DNA from: Meira nashicola | Lineage: Eukaryota; Basidiomycota; Exobasidiomycetes; Exobasidiales; Brachybasidiaceae | Reading direction: 5' to 3' | Assembly (NCBI GenBank): GCA_001600355.1 | Contig: BCJU01000001.1 | Coordinates: 641,178 to 705,177, forward strand | DNA length: 64,000 bases | Part shown: piece after piece, positions 50,147-59,445 of the stretch | How the letters are laid out: each line of letters begins with the position of its first letter | How positions within the stretch are numbered: position 1 is the stretch's first letter | Position numbers and translations under genes: made by a program | Notes under the pieces: generated by a model | What the model saw: the letters and a program-made list of their open reading frames with translations, nothing else | What the model was told of the DNA's origin: nothing | The model's database searches: none

Positions 50147-51634
50147 TTAGATGGTGCGAAAAAGCCTATCAGACCATGCTGGAACCTCAATCAAAGACCT
50201 TTTCATTCGTAAAATTTCATTTCGAACTTTATCCTTTAATTGCATATTATTTCTCGAGGCCAATAAATTATCGATACTACCCTCTTTTCCATGAAGTAGT
50301 AAAACTGCATGATATGGCCTTAATCTTGATTTTCGATCATCTCCAAACATGATCGAATCCATAGCTGACATCAAGCATCTTGTTTCTTCATCTGTCCATT
50401 TCTTTCGACCAACATTATTTTGACCGATTGTGTATCGATATCGCACGACAGATTGCGATTTTTCCGCTGCTCGTTCCGTATCATCATCATCTTCTATTTC
50501 ACTTTCTTCTTCTTCGTCATGCTCAGCTTGTTGTTGTACTTCTCTCGCAGCATTTTCTTTCTCTTCTCTTCTGCTTTGCCTTCTCTGTGAGGTCTTTTCT
50601 TTTTGTGCTCGAACGGCTTCTTTGTCCAGATTTGCTTCAAAATCGTCATCCTCAGTTTCATCGTCAGAGAAATCCTGATAATCATCGTCTTCTTCATTAT
50701 CGAATGCTTCATGAATTGATGGCGATGATGTTGCTCTCTGCAGTTCAAGAGTAGCAGCAACGGCTTCCTCATCCTCGATTTCGTCAATTTCCTCCTCTTC
50801 TTCTCCATTTTGTGCCGATGTAAGTTCGGGTGAAGGCGCTGATTGTGCTTGATATCGCTCAGCAGAATTCTCTCTTACCTCCTCCTCCTCCTCTGCCTCT
50901 TGTATTCCACCTTCTTGCATCACAGTATCTTCTTCCTCGTTATTGCTGTCTTGGTTTTCCTCTCCTCTTACACTCTCTCTACCTCCCTCCTGTTCTTCAG
51001 TATTTCTTTCGGCATCCTCTTCTTCAGCACTTACTTCACTTTCATTTTCTGCTTCATCCTCATCTTCACTGCCTATTGTCCCCCTAAATAGACGCCTTAC
51101 GCTTTGAACGGCAGATTTTCTCTTTCTTTCGGCGTTTGATGCAGAAGAAGAAGATTGCCCTCTCAAACTGTATCTCTTTGAAACTGGATCATCCGTTTGA
51201 GCAGTAGGTCCAGGCTCTTCTGAAGTTTGTGTTCTTCTTGATCTGCTTTCTCCTTTCCGGCTCGATATGAGCCTTTCTAAAAATGTATCTGGATCATTTT
51301 CGTCAAATTGAACTTCTACTTGTGTTCGATTAATCGGTCTTGTAGGGAATCGAGTAGGCGTAAGATTTGGATCTGCTCTACGTAATCGATTGTTTTGATC
51401 AAATTCTAAAGTATGTCGATTTACTACATTTTGACTGGATTGAGGAAATTCTAAGATGTTATCTTCTTCTTCAACGTCTGGTTGATTTTGTTCTTCTTCA
51501 CCTGTTAAAGCATCTTCGAATGGCTGAGTACTCGAAGCTCGTGTTGTGATAGGGTGTACATCCAATCTGGATGCCCTATTCCTACTCCTCAATGCTCGTG
51601 GTGAAGCCGTTTGAGCTGCAACGGTCTGACTCAT
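50147..51634 (-). CDS. Acidic protein with C-terminal telobox-like Myb/SANT domain
   Basis: Intronless, 495 residues. The first 400 residues are disordered, Arg/Ser-rich at first and then strongly acidic with long Glu/Asp runs. The C-terminal 85 residues hold a single Myb/SANT-like domain (about 410-476): KKWTDEETRCLMSAMD, then a glycine-containing turn HGKEGS, and the third helix with MQLKDKVRNEI, which resembles the telobox VDLKDKWRN of TRF, Taz1, Tbf1 and Teb1. So a duplex telomere-repeat or TTAGGG-like DNA binder is a fair guess. The usual third Trp of Myb repeats is not visible. It could instead be a general chromatin protein of the RRN/Tbf type. The first Myb Trp (W) is in the family position. 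Divergent from the IRC20/SHPRH gene. Confidence 0.72.
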   Translation of the reverse strand: MSQTVAAQTASPRALRSRNRASRLDVHPITTRASSTQPFEDALTGEEEQNQPDVEEEDNILEFPQSSQNVVNRHTLEFDQNNRLRRADPNLTPTRFPTRPINRTQVEVQFDENDPDTFLERLISSRKGESRSRRTQTSEEPGPTAQTDDPVSKRYSLRGQSSSSASNAERKRKSAVQSVRRLFRGTIGSEDEDEAENESEVSAEEEDAERNTEEQEGGRESVRGEENQDSNNEEEDTVMQEGGIQEAEEEEEVRENSAERYQAQSAPSPELTSAQNGEEEEEIDEIEDEEAVAATLELQRATSSPSIHEAFDNEEDDDYQDFSDDETEDDDFEANLDKEAVRAQKEKTSQRRQSRREEKENAAREVQQQAEHDEEEESEIEDDDDTERAAEKSQSVVRYRYTIGQNNVGRKKWTDEETRCLMSAMDSIMFGDDRKSRLRPYHAVLLLHGKEGSIDNLLASRNNMQLKDKVRNEILRMKRSLIEVPAWSDRLFRTI

Positions 51635-52095
51635 TGCGATGAGTTGGATGTGATGATGTTATTATAGGTTAAAATGTGATTGTAGATCTTATAAGTAGCT
51701 TTGTTTACTACATACATACCTTTAATTCACCTGCATATGCATATACACAAATGCCAAAATCCAATCAAGGCACGGACCCTAAGTGCGCGCGGCGCGGGGG
51801 TACAAAATTGCACAAACGCGTCTAAACGAGCAATGATAAGGTTAATCGCGTTCAGAGATATTTTTTTTTGGTATCGGCTTTAAGAATATCACCTTTTTCT
51901 CCGCAAGAAATTACGCAACCGCCACCTCGATTCACAAAAAAGTAAATATATTTACGCAGAAAAATGAAAGGGACGTCAAAACCATCCATTTTGCCACCTA
52001 CATCCAATATCTGAGAATACAATGCTTTAAACATTTCATAGGGAAAAGGATTTATTGCAGTGCCGGAAGGGTGGCAAAGATTAAAAGAGGTGAAA
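51635..52095. promoter_or_regulatory. Divergent promoter, telobox-Myb gene / IRC20-SHPRH gene
   Basis: 461 bp. TACATACATAC at 51708-51718 and a GCGC patch (GTGCGCGCGGCGCGGGGG, about 51782-51799) are the visible irregularities. A TTTATTGCAG at 52051-52060 resembles an acceptor site, but no donor upstream is convincing. Confidence 0.45.
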
Positions 52096-55000
52096 ATGGC
52101 ACGAAAAAAGGCTCAAGGCAATCGCTTAAATGCGCCGGGATCCCAAACGGAACCGATTGTGATCAATCAAGATGAACCGATCAACATAACAGAAGACAAA
52201 GAAGCAAATGATCTGGCATCAATATTTCCCCTTCAATTAAAACATCTGACCTCTCCATCGTCCAATTCAATTCTCGATCCTATCGCCACACTACAAAATG
52301 TAGATTTGCCAGAAGTGGAATATGAAGATTGCACGGCATACATCAACCTTGATTCTCTAATTTCACATTCTCACAATATCGAAAGAATTGAAGCAAAGGA
52401 CATCGATCAAATCGATGCAGCACTTGGATCAGTGAAGGAAGAAAATGGCGAAAGTAGTTCACAAGTCAGAAATGGAGGATCTTTAAAGCGAGAATTATCT
52501 CCATCCTTTGAAGTGACGTCGATTAAGCGTGCAAAAATTGAAAACAGTGAGCAAATGGTTTTATCAACTGCATGTCGTTTTGAAGTATTGATGAGGAACA
52601 GTAACGATAAAAATGTGGCTCAAAAATTGAAGAACAGGATGTTACGTCATGCAGGCAATCATCGAATCTCAGCAATTGACTCAATCAAAAAGATCATCTA
52701 CGAACCACTGCCGAAGGATAGAATAAGTGATGGCATTATATGCGCATACATCCGAATTCAAGATGCGAGTGGCACCACAATTGCTCAATTTCCTATTTTG
52801 GATAATAATTTGGCGACTCAAGAAACACATCGCTACACTAATGGGCCTTGGATTGAGTCATTGTGTTTCCTTTCCGGTGGAGACGTAAACCAATTATTCT
52901 CTAAAAAGTCGCTCATACGGATAGAAGCAAGTCTCGACATGGTCTTTGATGGTCCAACAGGATTCTGCTCCAGCTTTGAAGAAGCATTCATGTTGGAATT
53001 GCGTTTGCGCGTGTTCCTGCGTTCAGATTTACAGCATGTCGTTTGGACGCTTGAAAACACAATTCAAACCGAACATTTGGACCGGCTAATACGTTTCGCC
53101 TTTGCTAACGATAATGAAGAAAGCACAATTCATTCATATGACCAAATCGACGCAAGTATATTCTATAAAGCATTGCGCTCATCCGATGCTCAATCTGAAA
53201 TAACTCTTGATAGACTACAACCACGCCTTTTAAATGCACAACTTTTTCCCTTTCAGAAAAATTCAGTACGCTTTCTACTCGAACGGGAGGGCAAGGCACT
53301 CGAGCATGACATGAAAGGTGACACTACAACCCTACTTACAATATCAAAAGCAGACCGACAGGCTCTGGGCCTCTTCTGGCAAAGGATCGCTCCAGATCTA
53401 TACTTCAATTCTTTCGCAGGAGCAATTACGTCGAATCCTGCGCTGACGCAAGTGTATGATACCCACGGCGGGATCCTGGCAGAAGAGATGGGCCTTGGGA
53501 AAACGGTTGAAATCTTTGCTTTGATATTGTTGAATGGAGATGAAAACAGATCACAAGAAACCCCGTACTTCGATCAATCTCTCGAAGTGGACGTTTATCC
53601 TACAAAGACGACATTGATCGTAGCACCTGAAGTTTTGCGCCAACAATGGCTTGATGAAGCGATCTTACACGCGCCTGAATTGAGAGCGTTTAGCTATTTG
53701 GGATATAAAGAAGCGAGCAAGGAGATTCCGGATGGCAAGACTTGGCCGGAATTCGCCAGAACATTTGATATTATTGTTGTCTCTTTCGACACACTTCGTA
53801 AAGAGCTAGTAGTCGCTCGCAAGGCTCCGCAACGATCAAGACGATTTGAACGCAAATATGAAAGGCCTAGAAGCTTACTCATCCAATTGGCTTTTCATAG
53901 AGTGGTGATGGATGAAGTTCAATTGGTCGGACATGCTTCAGCTGCTGAGACTGTTTCGCTGATCGCTCGTAATTACAGTATAGCCGTTTCAGGTACTCCA
54001 TTCAAGCAAATGTCTGACATACATTCCTTGTTCAAATTTTTGCGGGTTCCCGGTCCCATTCATAGTAATACTTATTGGCAACGTTTACTACAACCAAATA
54101 TGATTTCAACGCTAATGACAGCAATGGGAAGGTTGGCTGTGAGGCATACCAAAAGTCAAGTACGTCAAGAGATGACATTGCCTCAGCAAACTAGAACCTT
54201 GGTTCCTGTACATTTTACTGCAGTCGAGTCTACCTTTTACCGTGATATCTATCAAAGACTGTTAACGGCGATCGGTATAGATTCTTCTAATTTCGCTTCT
54301 CGTAAAGAGCTTTTGCGACATGTCTACTCAACATATGGTGAAGATGTCGGCCAACTACGAAACACTCTTTTGGCATTGCGTCAAGCATGCACCCATCCGC
54401 AGATTGTTGGCTCTGGTGTTCGAGGTACGGCATTAGCAACTTCGCAAACGATCCGAAGTATGGAAGAAGTTTTAACAATCATGATTGAGGGATCTCGATC
54501 TGAATTTGATTCCATTTGGCATTCTCTCATTCAAAAGCGTATTGATCGTGTCGTTTTGATGCTCCAACGTAAAGAAGATGACGGAAGGCATGATATCGCA
54601 AAAGCGATGTTGATGGCAGCGCAAGAAGATGTGAAAAATAGAATAGACGCAGTCAAGCAAAATTTGGAAAATGCAAAAAGGATTGGACCGTTGTATAAAT
54701 TTTCAAAAGCCGAGCTTGCCGATTCAAGAAACATGGATTTCGGTGTAGAAGGAGATGTTGATTTGGCGACACATAATAATCAGAAAGGAGTAGATGCAAG
54801 ACTCCCGATTGACAGAGACAAAGAAGTGGAGTTGAGCGAAAAGCGCTTGCAACGCAGACGTCATATGACTGCCTTGCAACAGCGATTGCGTAATTATCTC
54901 GAACAGTGTCATCGATGTCATCATTTCTCAGGAAATATCTATTTCCAGATGGGCGAGAAGCTAAGGGAAAAAGTTGACCGACCCGAAGCTACCAAAGTCG

Positions 55001-57405
55001 GGCAACAGATGGAAGAGGAGATATCGCGCACTGATGAACATGAAATAGATGCTATCTTAGAAGCCCTTAAGAAACAGGAAGATGAATCGTACGACAAAGC
55101 GGAAGAAGTTCGTCAAGAATTGCTTAAAGATAGGCGCAAGGCTGTCGAACAAGCACTTTCGAATTGTGTATCTACAGCTCTTGACTTTACTACAGAAGAC
55201 CTATATGGACAAGAAAACTTTGGAATAGGAGGTATTAAGAGCACATCTCAATTTGATCAGTTGAAAAAATTACAAGAAAGACTAAATGCACAAAGCGACG
55301 TTATTTTTGAATGGAGAGAGAAGATTTGGAAACGTCTGGAGAAGCCTGTGAATAGAGTTGTTTCGGCAGAAGATGAAAATGATGATCAATATCAAGAGAA
55401 TTTGGATGCTCAAGCAGAAGCTGAAGCATTATTAGAGATGTATAGAGTTCTCTTGAGCGAACGCGAATTCATGTTGACGAATGTAAGGATTGAAGGTACA
55501 TTAGGCCGACCTCAACTTTATGCACAGCTGGAACGTGAAGTACCGCAATACGAACGTGCTCAACGTAGAATCATGTTACAACAAGCAAGCGGAACAGAAG
55601 CAATACGAAATGAAGTATTTGCTGATGATTCCCTACCATCAGAACAAGAGATTGGCGTTATGAGACAGCAATTAGATCACTTTCGTCAATTGGAAATTCA
55701 AAAAAATCGTGTGTCCATCTCTCGTGAAGCACAACAAGCAAGTATGCGATCTCGCGCCCACCGAATTCAACAAGATCAAGAGTCAGGTGAAATTGCAAAA
55801 TCGACAGATGAGGATCTATTTGATCTTTCTGACCTTCAGCCTTTTGAACTTATTTTGAAAGATATGCGTGAAATTGTTCAATCGATTGATGGACGAGAAG
55901 AAGTGATGATCATCCGAATGGGAATCGATCAAACGCGAAAGATGATTGGGCACCAAAAGTCATTGCTAGAGAAGATGAAAAAGGAAAGCGCGACATTCTC
56001 ATCCGCATGGAATGCCAGGGCAGCCTACTTCAAACAGATACAAGATTTGAGCGATCAAGTTGCCGATATTGCTTTGAGTGGAAATATGAGTATTCAAGAT
56101 CGACTGAGCAACTTTGAGCGTGAAGAAGCAACTTTGAAGAGACGTCAAGAAATATGTGCAGGAAGGCTGCGATACTTGTGTGCAATCGAAGAAGAGGAGG
56201 GAGAAAACGAAGAGGATGATCGAGATTCACAGCTTATCGTCAGCACTTCAGGTGAAGGAAGAGACGAAAACAGTGCGGCAAAACGGGGCAAAAATTGTCC
56301 AATCTGTACAGAACCAATGGTAAAAGCAATCGTTTTAGATACATGCGGACATGTTGTATGTGAGTCTTGTCATTTACGCTGGACTGCTTTACGTGGCCAA
56401 TGTCCAATGTGTAAAGCTCAGGTCAATCTACGAAATGTATATCGGGTTACCTATGGAGAAAAAGGTAAAAAGCGTCAAAAAGAACAACCACGATCGGACA
56501 AGGATACATTACAGAGCGAATACTTCAATGTGATCGATGACTCAACTCTGCTTGCCATTCAACGAATGCCAATCCGTAGTACTTTGGGTAGCAAATTAGA
56601 CCTTTTAACTCGTCACCTATTGTACATCGAACACACACAACCTGGGTCAAAGTCTTTAATCTTTACGGCTTTCTCTCGTGGTATCAATTTGGTAGGAGAT
56701 GCTCTTCGATTCAATGGTATTAAATTTGTAACTTTAGATCAAGGTGGAGCTCGAGGAGGAAGAATAATTGATCATTTCAAGAATGATGCAGATACAAACG
56801 TTTTGCTATTGCATTCTGAAGCTCAAAGTAGTGGATTAAATTTGGTTTGCGCTCAAAATATCTTCCTTTTAGAGCCTTTGGTAAATCATGCTTTGGAATT
56901 ACAGGCAATCGGACGAGTTCATCGAATCGGTCAAATGAAACCGACAACAGTTTTCTGTTATCAGGTCATCGATACGGTAGAGCAAAGGATCGTTAATTTG
57001 GCAAGAAGGCGTAATCAATCCCTCTTTACGCGAGAAAATTGTATTTCAAACGATCTCAAAGATTCGGCAGAATTAGTTGCAAAAGTTCAAGAGAGTAAAA
57101 GTCACCAAAAAGGATTTGTTCTTAACGGCTCAAGGAAAGATAAAGAGGGAGAGTATGTTGCTCAATTAGTAGATGTTATCACTTGTTTGTTTGGTGATGA
57201 AGAAGAGGAAAGTGAAGAACAAGGTGGAAAGCAACAAAGCTCTTCAAACACTACAATTAATGGAATTACCGCTTCTAGTTCTTCTTCAATAACAAATGCC
57301 TCTTCTTTATCCACACCTACTTCTACCGGCGAACAGTCGGATATTGAAAATTTGCGTCAGCAAAGGTTGTTGGCAATCGAGAAACGACGCAATGACCACT
57401 CCTGA
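52096..57405 (+). CDS. IRC20: SNF2-family ATPase with RING finger (Irc20/SHPRH)
   Basis: Intronless, 1769 residues from the ATG at 52096; upstream the frame only continues to a GTG and then a stop. The helicase core is split by a very long insertion: lobe 1 begins near 458 (GGILAEEMGLGKT, Walker A) with the Walker B MDEVQ near 604 and motif III SGTPFKQMSD; then a long coiled-coil linker (about 800-1390); a C3HC4 RING at about 1400-1440 (CPICTEP, CGHVVCESC, CPMCKAQ); and lobe 2 from about 1517 to 1650 (SLIFTAFSRG, AIGRVHRIGQ). This order is that of yeast Irc20 and human SHPRH, which act as ATPase plus ubiquitin ligase on PCNA and in replication-stress tolerance and recombination control. DEVQ in place of DEAH is normal for this group. 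All RING ligands are present. Ser-rich C-terminus. Confidence 0.92.
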   Translation: MARKKAQGNRLNAPGSQTEPIVINQDEPINITEDKEANDLASIFPLQLKHLTSPSSNSILDPIATLQNVDLPEVEYEDCTAYINLDSLISHSHNIERIEAKDIDQIDAALGSVKEENGESSSQVRNGGSLKRELSPSFEVTSIKRAKIENSEQMVLSTACRFEVLMRNSNDKNVAQKLKNRMLRHAGNHRISAIDSIKKIIYEPLPKDRISDGIICAYIRIQDASGTTIAQFPILDNNLATQETHRYTNGPWIESLCFLSGGDVNQLFSKKSLIRIEASLDMVFDGPTGFCSSFEEAFMLELRLRVFLRSDLQHVVWTLENTIQTEHLDRLIRFAFANDNEESTIHSYDQIDASIFYKALRSSDAQSEITLDRLQPRLLNAQLFPFQKNSVRFLLEREGKALEHDMKGDTTTLLTISKADRQALGLFWQRIAPDLYFNSFAGAITSNPALTQVYDTHGGILAEEMGLGKTVEIFALILLNGDENRSQETPYFDQSLEVDVYPTKTTLIVAPEVLRQQWLDEAILHAPELRAFSYLGYKEASKEIPDGKTWPEFARTFDIIVVSFDTLRKELVVARKAPQRSRRFERKYERPRSLLIQLAFHRVVMDEVQLVGHASAAETVSLIARNYSIAVSGTPFKQMSDIHSLFKFLRVPGPIHSNTYWQRLLQPNMISTLMTAMGRLAVRHTKSQVRQEMTLPQQTRTLVPVHFTAVESTFYRDIYQRLLTAIGIDSSNFASRKELLRHVYSTYGEDVGQLRNTLLALRQACTHPQIVGSGVRGTALATSQTIRSMEEVLTIMIEGSRSEFDSIWHSLIQKRIDRVVLMLQRKEDDGRHDIAKAMLMAAQEDVKNRIDAVKQNLENAKRIGPLYKFSKAELADSRNMDFGVEGDVDLATHNNQKGVDARLPIDRDKEVELSEKRLQRRRHMTALQQRLRNYLEQCHRCHHFSGNIYFQMGEKLREKVDRPEATKVGQQMEEEISRTDEHEIDAILEALKKQEDESYDKAEEVRQELLKDRRKAVEQALSNCVSTALDFTTEDLYGQENFGIGGIKSTSQFDQLKKLQERLNAQSDVIFEWREKIWKRLEKPVNRVVSAEDENDDQYQENLDAQAEAEALLEMYRVLLSEREFMLTNVRIEGTLGRPQLYAQLEREVPQYERAQRRIMLQQASGTEAIRNEVFADDSLPSEQEIGVMRQQLDHFRQLEIQKNRVSISREAQQASMRSRAHRIQQDQESGEIAKSTDEDLFDLSDLQPFELILKDMREIVQSIDGREEVMIIRMGIDQTRKMIGHQKSLLEKMKKESATFSSAWNARAAYFKQIQDLSDQVADIALSGNMSIQDRLSNFEREEATLKRRQEICAGRLRYLCAIEEEEGENEEDDRDSQLIVSTSGEGRDENSAAKRGKNCPICTEPMVKAIVLDTCGHVVCESCHLRWTALRGQCPMCKAQVNLRNVYRVTYGEKGKKRQKEQPRSDKDTLQSEYFNVIDDSTLLAIQRMPIRSTLGSKLDLLTRHLLYIEHTQPGSKSLIFTAFSRGINLVGDALRFNGIKFVTLDQGGARGGRIIDHFKNDADTNVLLLHSEAQSSGLNLVCAQNIFLLEPLVNHALELQAIGRVHRIGQMKPTTVFCYQVIDTVEQRIVNLARRRNQSLFTRENCISNDLKDSAELVAKVQESKSHQKGFVLNGSRKDKEGEYVAQLVDVITCLFGDEEEESEEQGGKQQSSSNTTINGITASSSSSITNASSLSTPTSTGEQSDIENLRQQRLLAIEKRRNDHS

Positions 57406-57791
57406 CTATGAGTAAGCCGCATTTAGACGCACGCTCCCATATATGTAGGTACATACGTACATCACACACTCTAATCTGATTTTTACATACCCCGTCCATA
57501 AACGCGCCCAGCGCTGTATTTCTGTAAATAAATTCATGTATTATTTATTGCTTGAAATGAGAAAGCGGCAATGCAGGCGCCGCACCACGCCAACAATGCC
57601 ACACTCGGCAAGGTCTGTATTTTGAAATATGTGTGTCAGAACCCCAATCATGAACTTGATTAGGTTTTTGATAGACTTTTTCAAGGAACCCTTCCTGCCT
57701 GACATGTTTATAAGGGAACATTTTGCCAAGATGAGCCCCTTTCTTTCCTTCACCTTTCTATCAAAACTGTCTGAAAGCAAAGACCACCATC
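57406..57791. promoter_or_regulatory. Spacer and promoter between IRC20/SHPRH and the Clp1-like gene
   Basis: 386 bp, both flanking genes rightward. Contains ATATATGTAGGTACATACGTACAT (split: ATATATGTAGG, TACATACGTACAT) at about 57440-57463 and CCAGCGCTG near 57508. A minus-strand open frame at 57541-57780 has no ATG and no recognisable protein. Confidence 0.4.
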
Positions 57792-59273
57792 ATGCATCGT
57801 GAATTGACTCCAATCCTTCAAGAGATGGCGAACTTTAACTACGCAATTCATCAAAAAAATCAAGCTTGTCTCGGAAAAGACGAATTTGATCGCATTCCAA
57901 AACTGACATCAAACAATTTTCAAAAGAGTGCAAATCAAATCTCACCTTACATATACAATGGTCATCAAACAGATTCTTTTTTGATGAATGGGAAACAACA
58001 GCACATCATTCCACATACAGAGCAGTCAATCAATCTCTCACGGCAAAACATCTCTTTTAACTCAAGTTCTTCCAGAGCTCCTTTGCAGTCTATTGAGAGT
58101 AATTCGACTTTGTGCAATCCTGTAGGTAACTGCAACGAGAGCAAAGGCGAAACATTAAATCCAGGTACTGCTCCTTCAAAACAAAACAAAACCACTTCAG
58201 CGCAAGAGCCATCATTTGCTCACGTCAAAAGATTACCTTTGTGCCTTCCCAAACCACCTTTAACGTTCATCTCGAATCCATATGTTGATCTTCCTGAGCA
58301 TGTTTACAGGCATGGCTTGATTGAAGATGCAAAACATTTCGCAATGGCAAGAGGCATCACTGTCGAGTTTGCTTTATCAAAATGGGTGCAATATTCAGGT
58401 TCAGAGAGCAGCGCTAAGGGGCTTTTGAAAATGACATGCTGGCTCATGCACACATTCCAAGAAACAATCAAAGTACAATTAGCCCATGCCCAAGCAAGAA
58501 AAGAGGTTTTACCGAAACATTTTACGATACCAACAGCCGAATTGAACGAGAAAGTACAAGAGTGCAACGCAACAGGTGAGAAGCTTTCTTTACCACCAAC
58601 ACATGTTTTGGCAATTCATAGCAATCAAGCTAGTGCTGGAGAGGAAAATGGGTTACTTATACCTTGTCATGCCGTGCTGTATGTCCTGCAATGCGTTTCG
58701 CTTCCTCGGTTTGGTGAATCAACCGTGACATTGGAGACATGTGAAAACGACGATTCCGTTCAATCCTTTCCAATCGTTCCAATACTTGTACCTCGTCCAA
58801 AAGAATTCGTTCTCTTGCATCAATTCATCTACAATCGTGATGCAGCTGCTTTGTTGATCGAACTTTTACCTTTGCAGCAAATCGTCCTTCGTGCCCATCA
58901 AAACACCTTACAATATCAATTTGCCACCACTTCTTTGAACGAAAATTCTCCTTATGGATCCTCTCTGGCTTTGTTCACGAATGTGATCCTTGGTATCGAA
59001 GAAGGCGTTCAACCCTTTTCCGACAAGTCAGCTTCTCAGTACGCTATCGAATTTCTATCCGATCAACCTGCACATGATCTTTTCACGATAGCTTATCGTA
59101 TCAATTCAGTATGGGCGAATGGTGTTGCGATTGGTTTTCTTGATTCATCGTTTTGGAAAGCTTTACAAACAGCCTGGACTCTGATCGTTACTGCTTTAGC
59201 ATGCAAAAAAGGAAGATATATCGATATCGAAAGTCGTGGATTGAACATTGGCTTGCGAAAGGACAAAAATTGA
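57792..59273 (+). CDS. Clp1-like protein (clampless/sexual development regulator)
   Basis: Intronless, 493 residues. The first 165 residues are disordered; the ordered part (about 165-490) has HFAMARGITVEFALSKW, a Lys-linked helix, VLAIHSNQASAGEENGLLIPCHAVLYVLQC, LPIVP-like IVPILVPRPKEFVLLHQFIY, and a C-terminal helix pair INSVWANGVAIGFLDSSFWKAL. From memory this matches the Clp1 family known from Coprinopsis and Ustilago, required for clamp formation and, in Ustilago, for release from cell-cycle arrest after fusion. Clp1 lies downstream of the b homeodomain factors there. I cannot align it here, so family assignment is moderate. It has no zinc finger or other DNA-binding motif I can see; a role as adaptor is what is known of the family. 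Upstream of it is the IRC20 gene, same strand. Confidence 0.62.
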   Translation: MHRELTPILQEMANFNYAIHQKNQACLGKDEFDRIPKLTSNNFQKSANQISPYIYNGHQTDSFLMNGKQQHIIPHTEQSINLSRQNISFNSSSSRAPLQSIESNSTLCNPVGNCNESKGETLNPGTAPSKQNKTTSAQEPSFAHVKRLPLCLPKPPLTFISNPYVDLPEHVYRHGLIEDAKHFAMARGITVEFALSKWVQYSGSESSAKGLLKMTCWLMHTFQETIKVQLAHAQARKEVLPKHFTIPTAELNEKVQECNATGEKLSLPPTHVLAIHSNQASAGEENGLLIPCHAVLYVLQCVSLPRFGESTVTLETCENDDSVQSFPIVPILVPRPKEFVLLHQFIYNRDAAALLIELLPLQQIVLRAHQNTLQYQFATTSLNENSPYGSSLALFTNVILGIEEGVQPFSDKSASQYAIEFLSDQPAHDLFTIAYRINSVWANGVAIGFLDSSFWKALQTAWTLIVTALACKKGRYIDIESRGLNIGLRKDKN

Positions 59274-59445
59274 ATTGCTAAGATGATTGAAAATATTCTC
59301 TCCTATGTACATTACTACCTTGATCTAATTCATTCACTTTCTCCTTGGAGTCTAAGTTCGTGTCTAATATTTTGTGGATCGGCAGAGACTGAATTTATTA
59401 ATTGATTCATCAGAGTATTTGTATAATATGTTACATGTATCTTTA

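Noticed and set aside
50380..51091. Long plus-strand frames rich in Leu/Ser/Phe opposite the Myb gene
   Set aside because: These are mirror images of the acidic GAA/GAT-rich coding strand (TTC/ATC repeats), not real proteins.
52051..52100. 5' extension of the SNF2-RING gene through an acceptor-like TTGCAG
   Set aside because: The frame meets a stop just upstream and no donor exon with a good start was found; ATG at 52096 is sufficient.
57541..57780. Minus-strand open frame between IRC20 and the Clp1-like gene
   Set aside because: No ATG start, Lys/Ile-rich, no similarity; sits in a promoter region.
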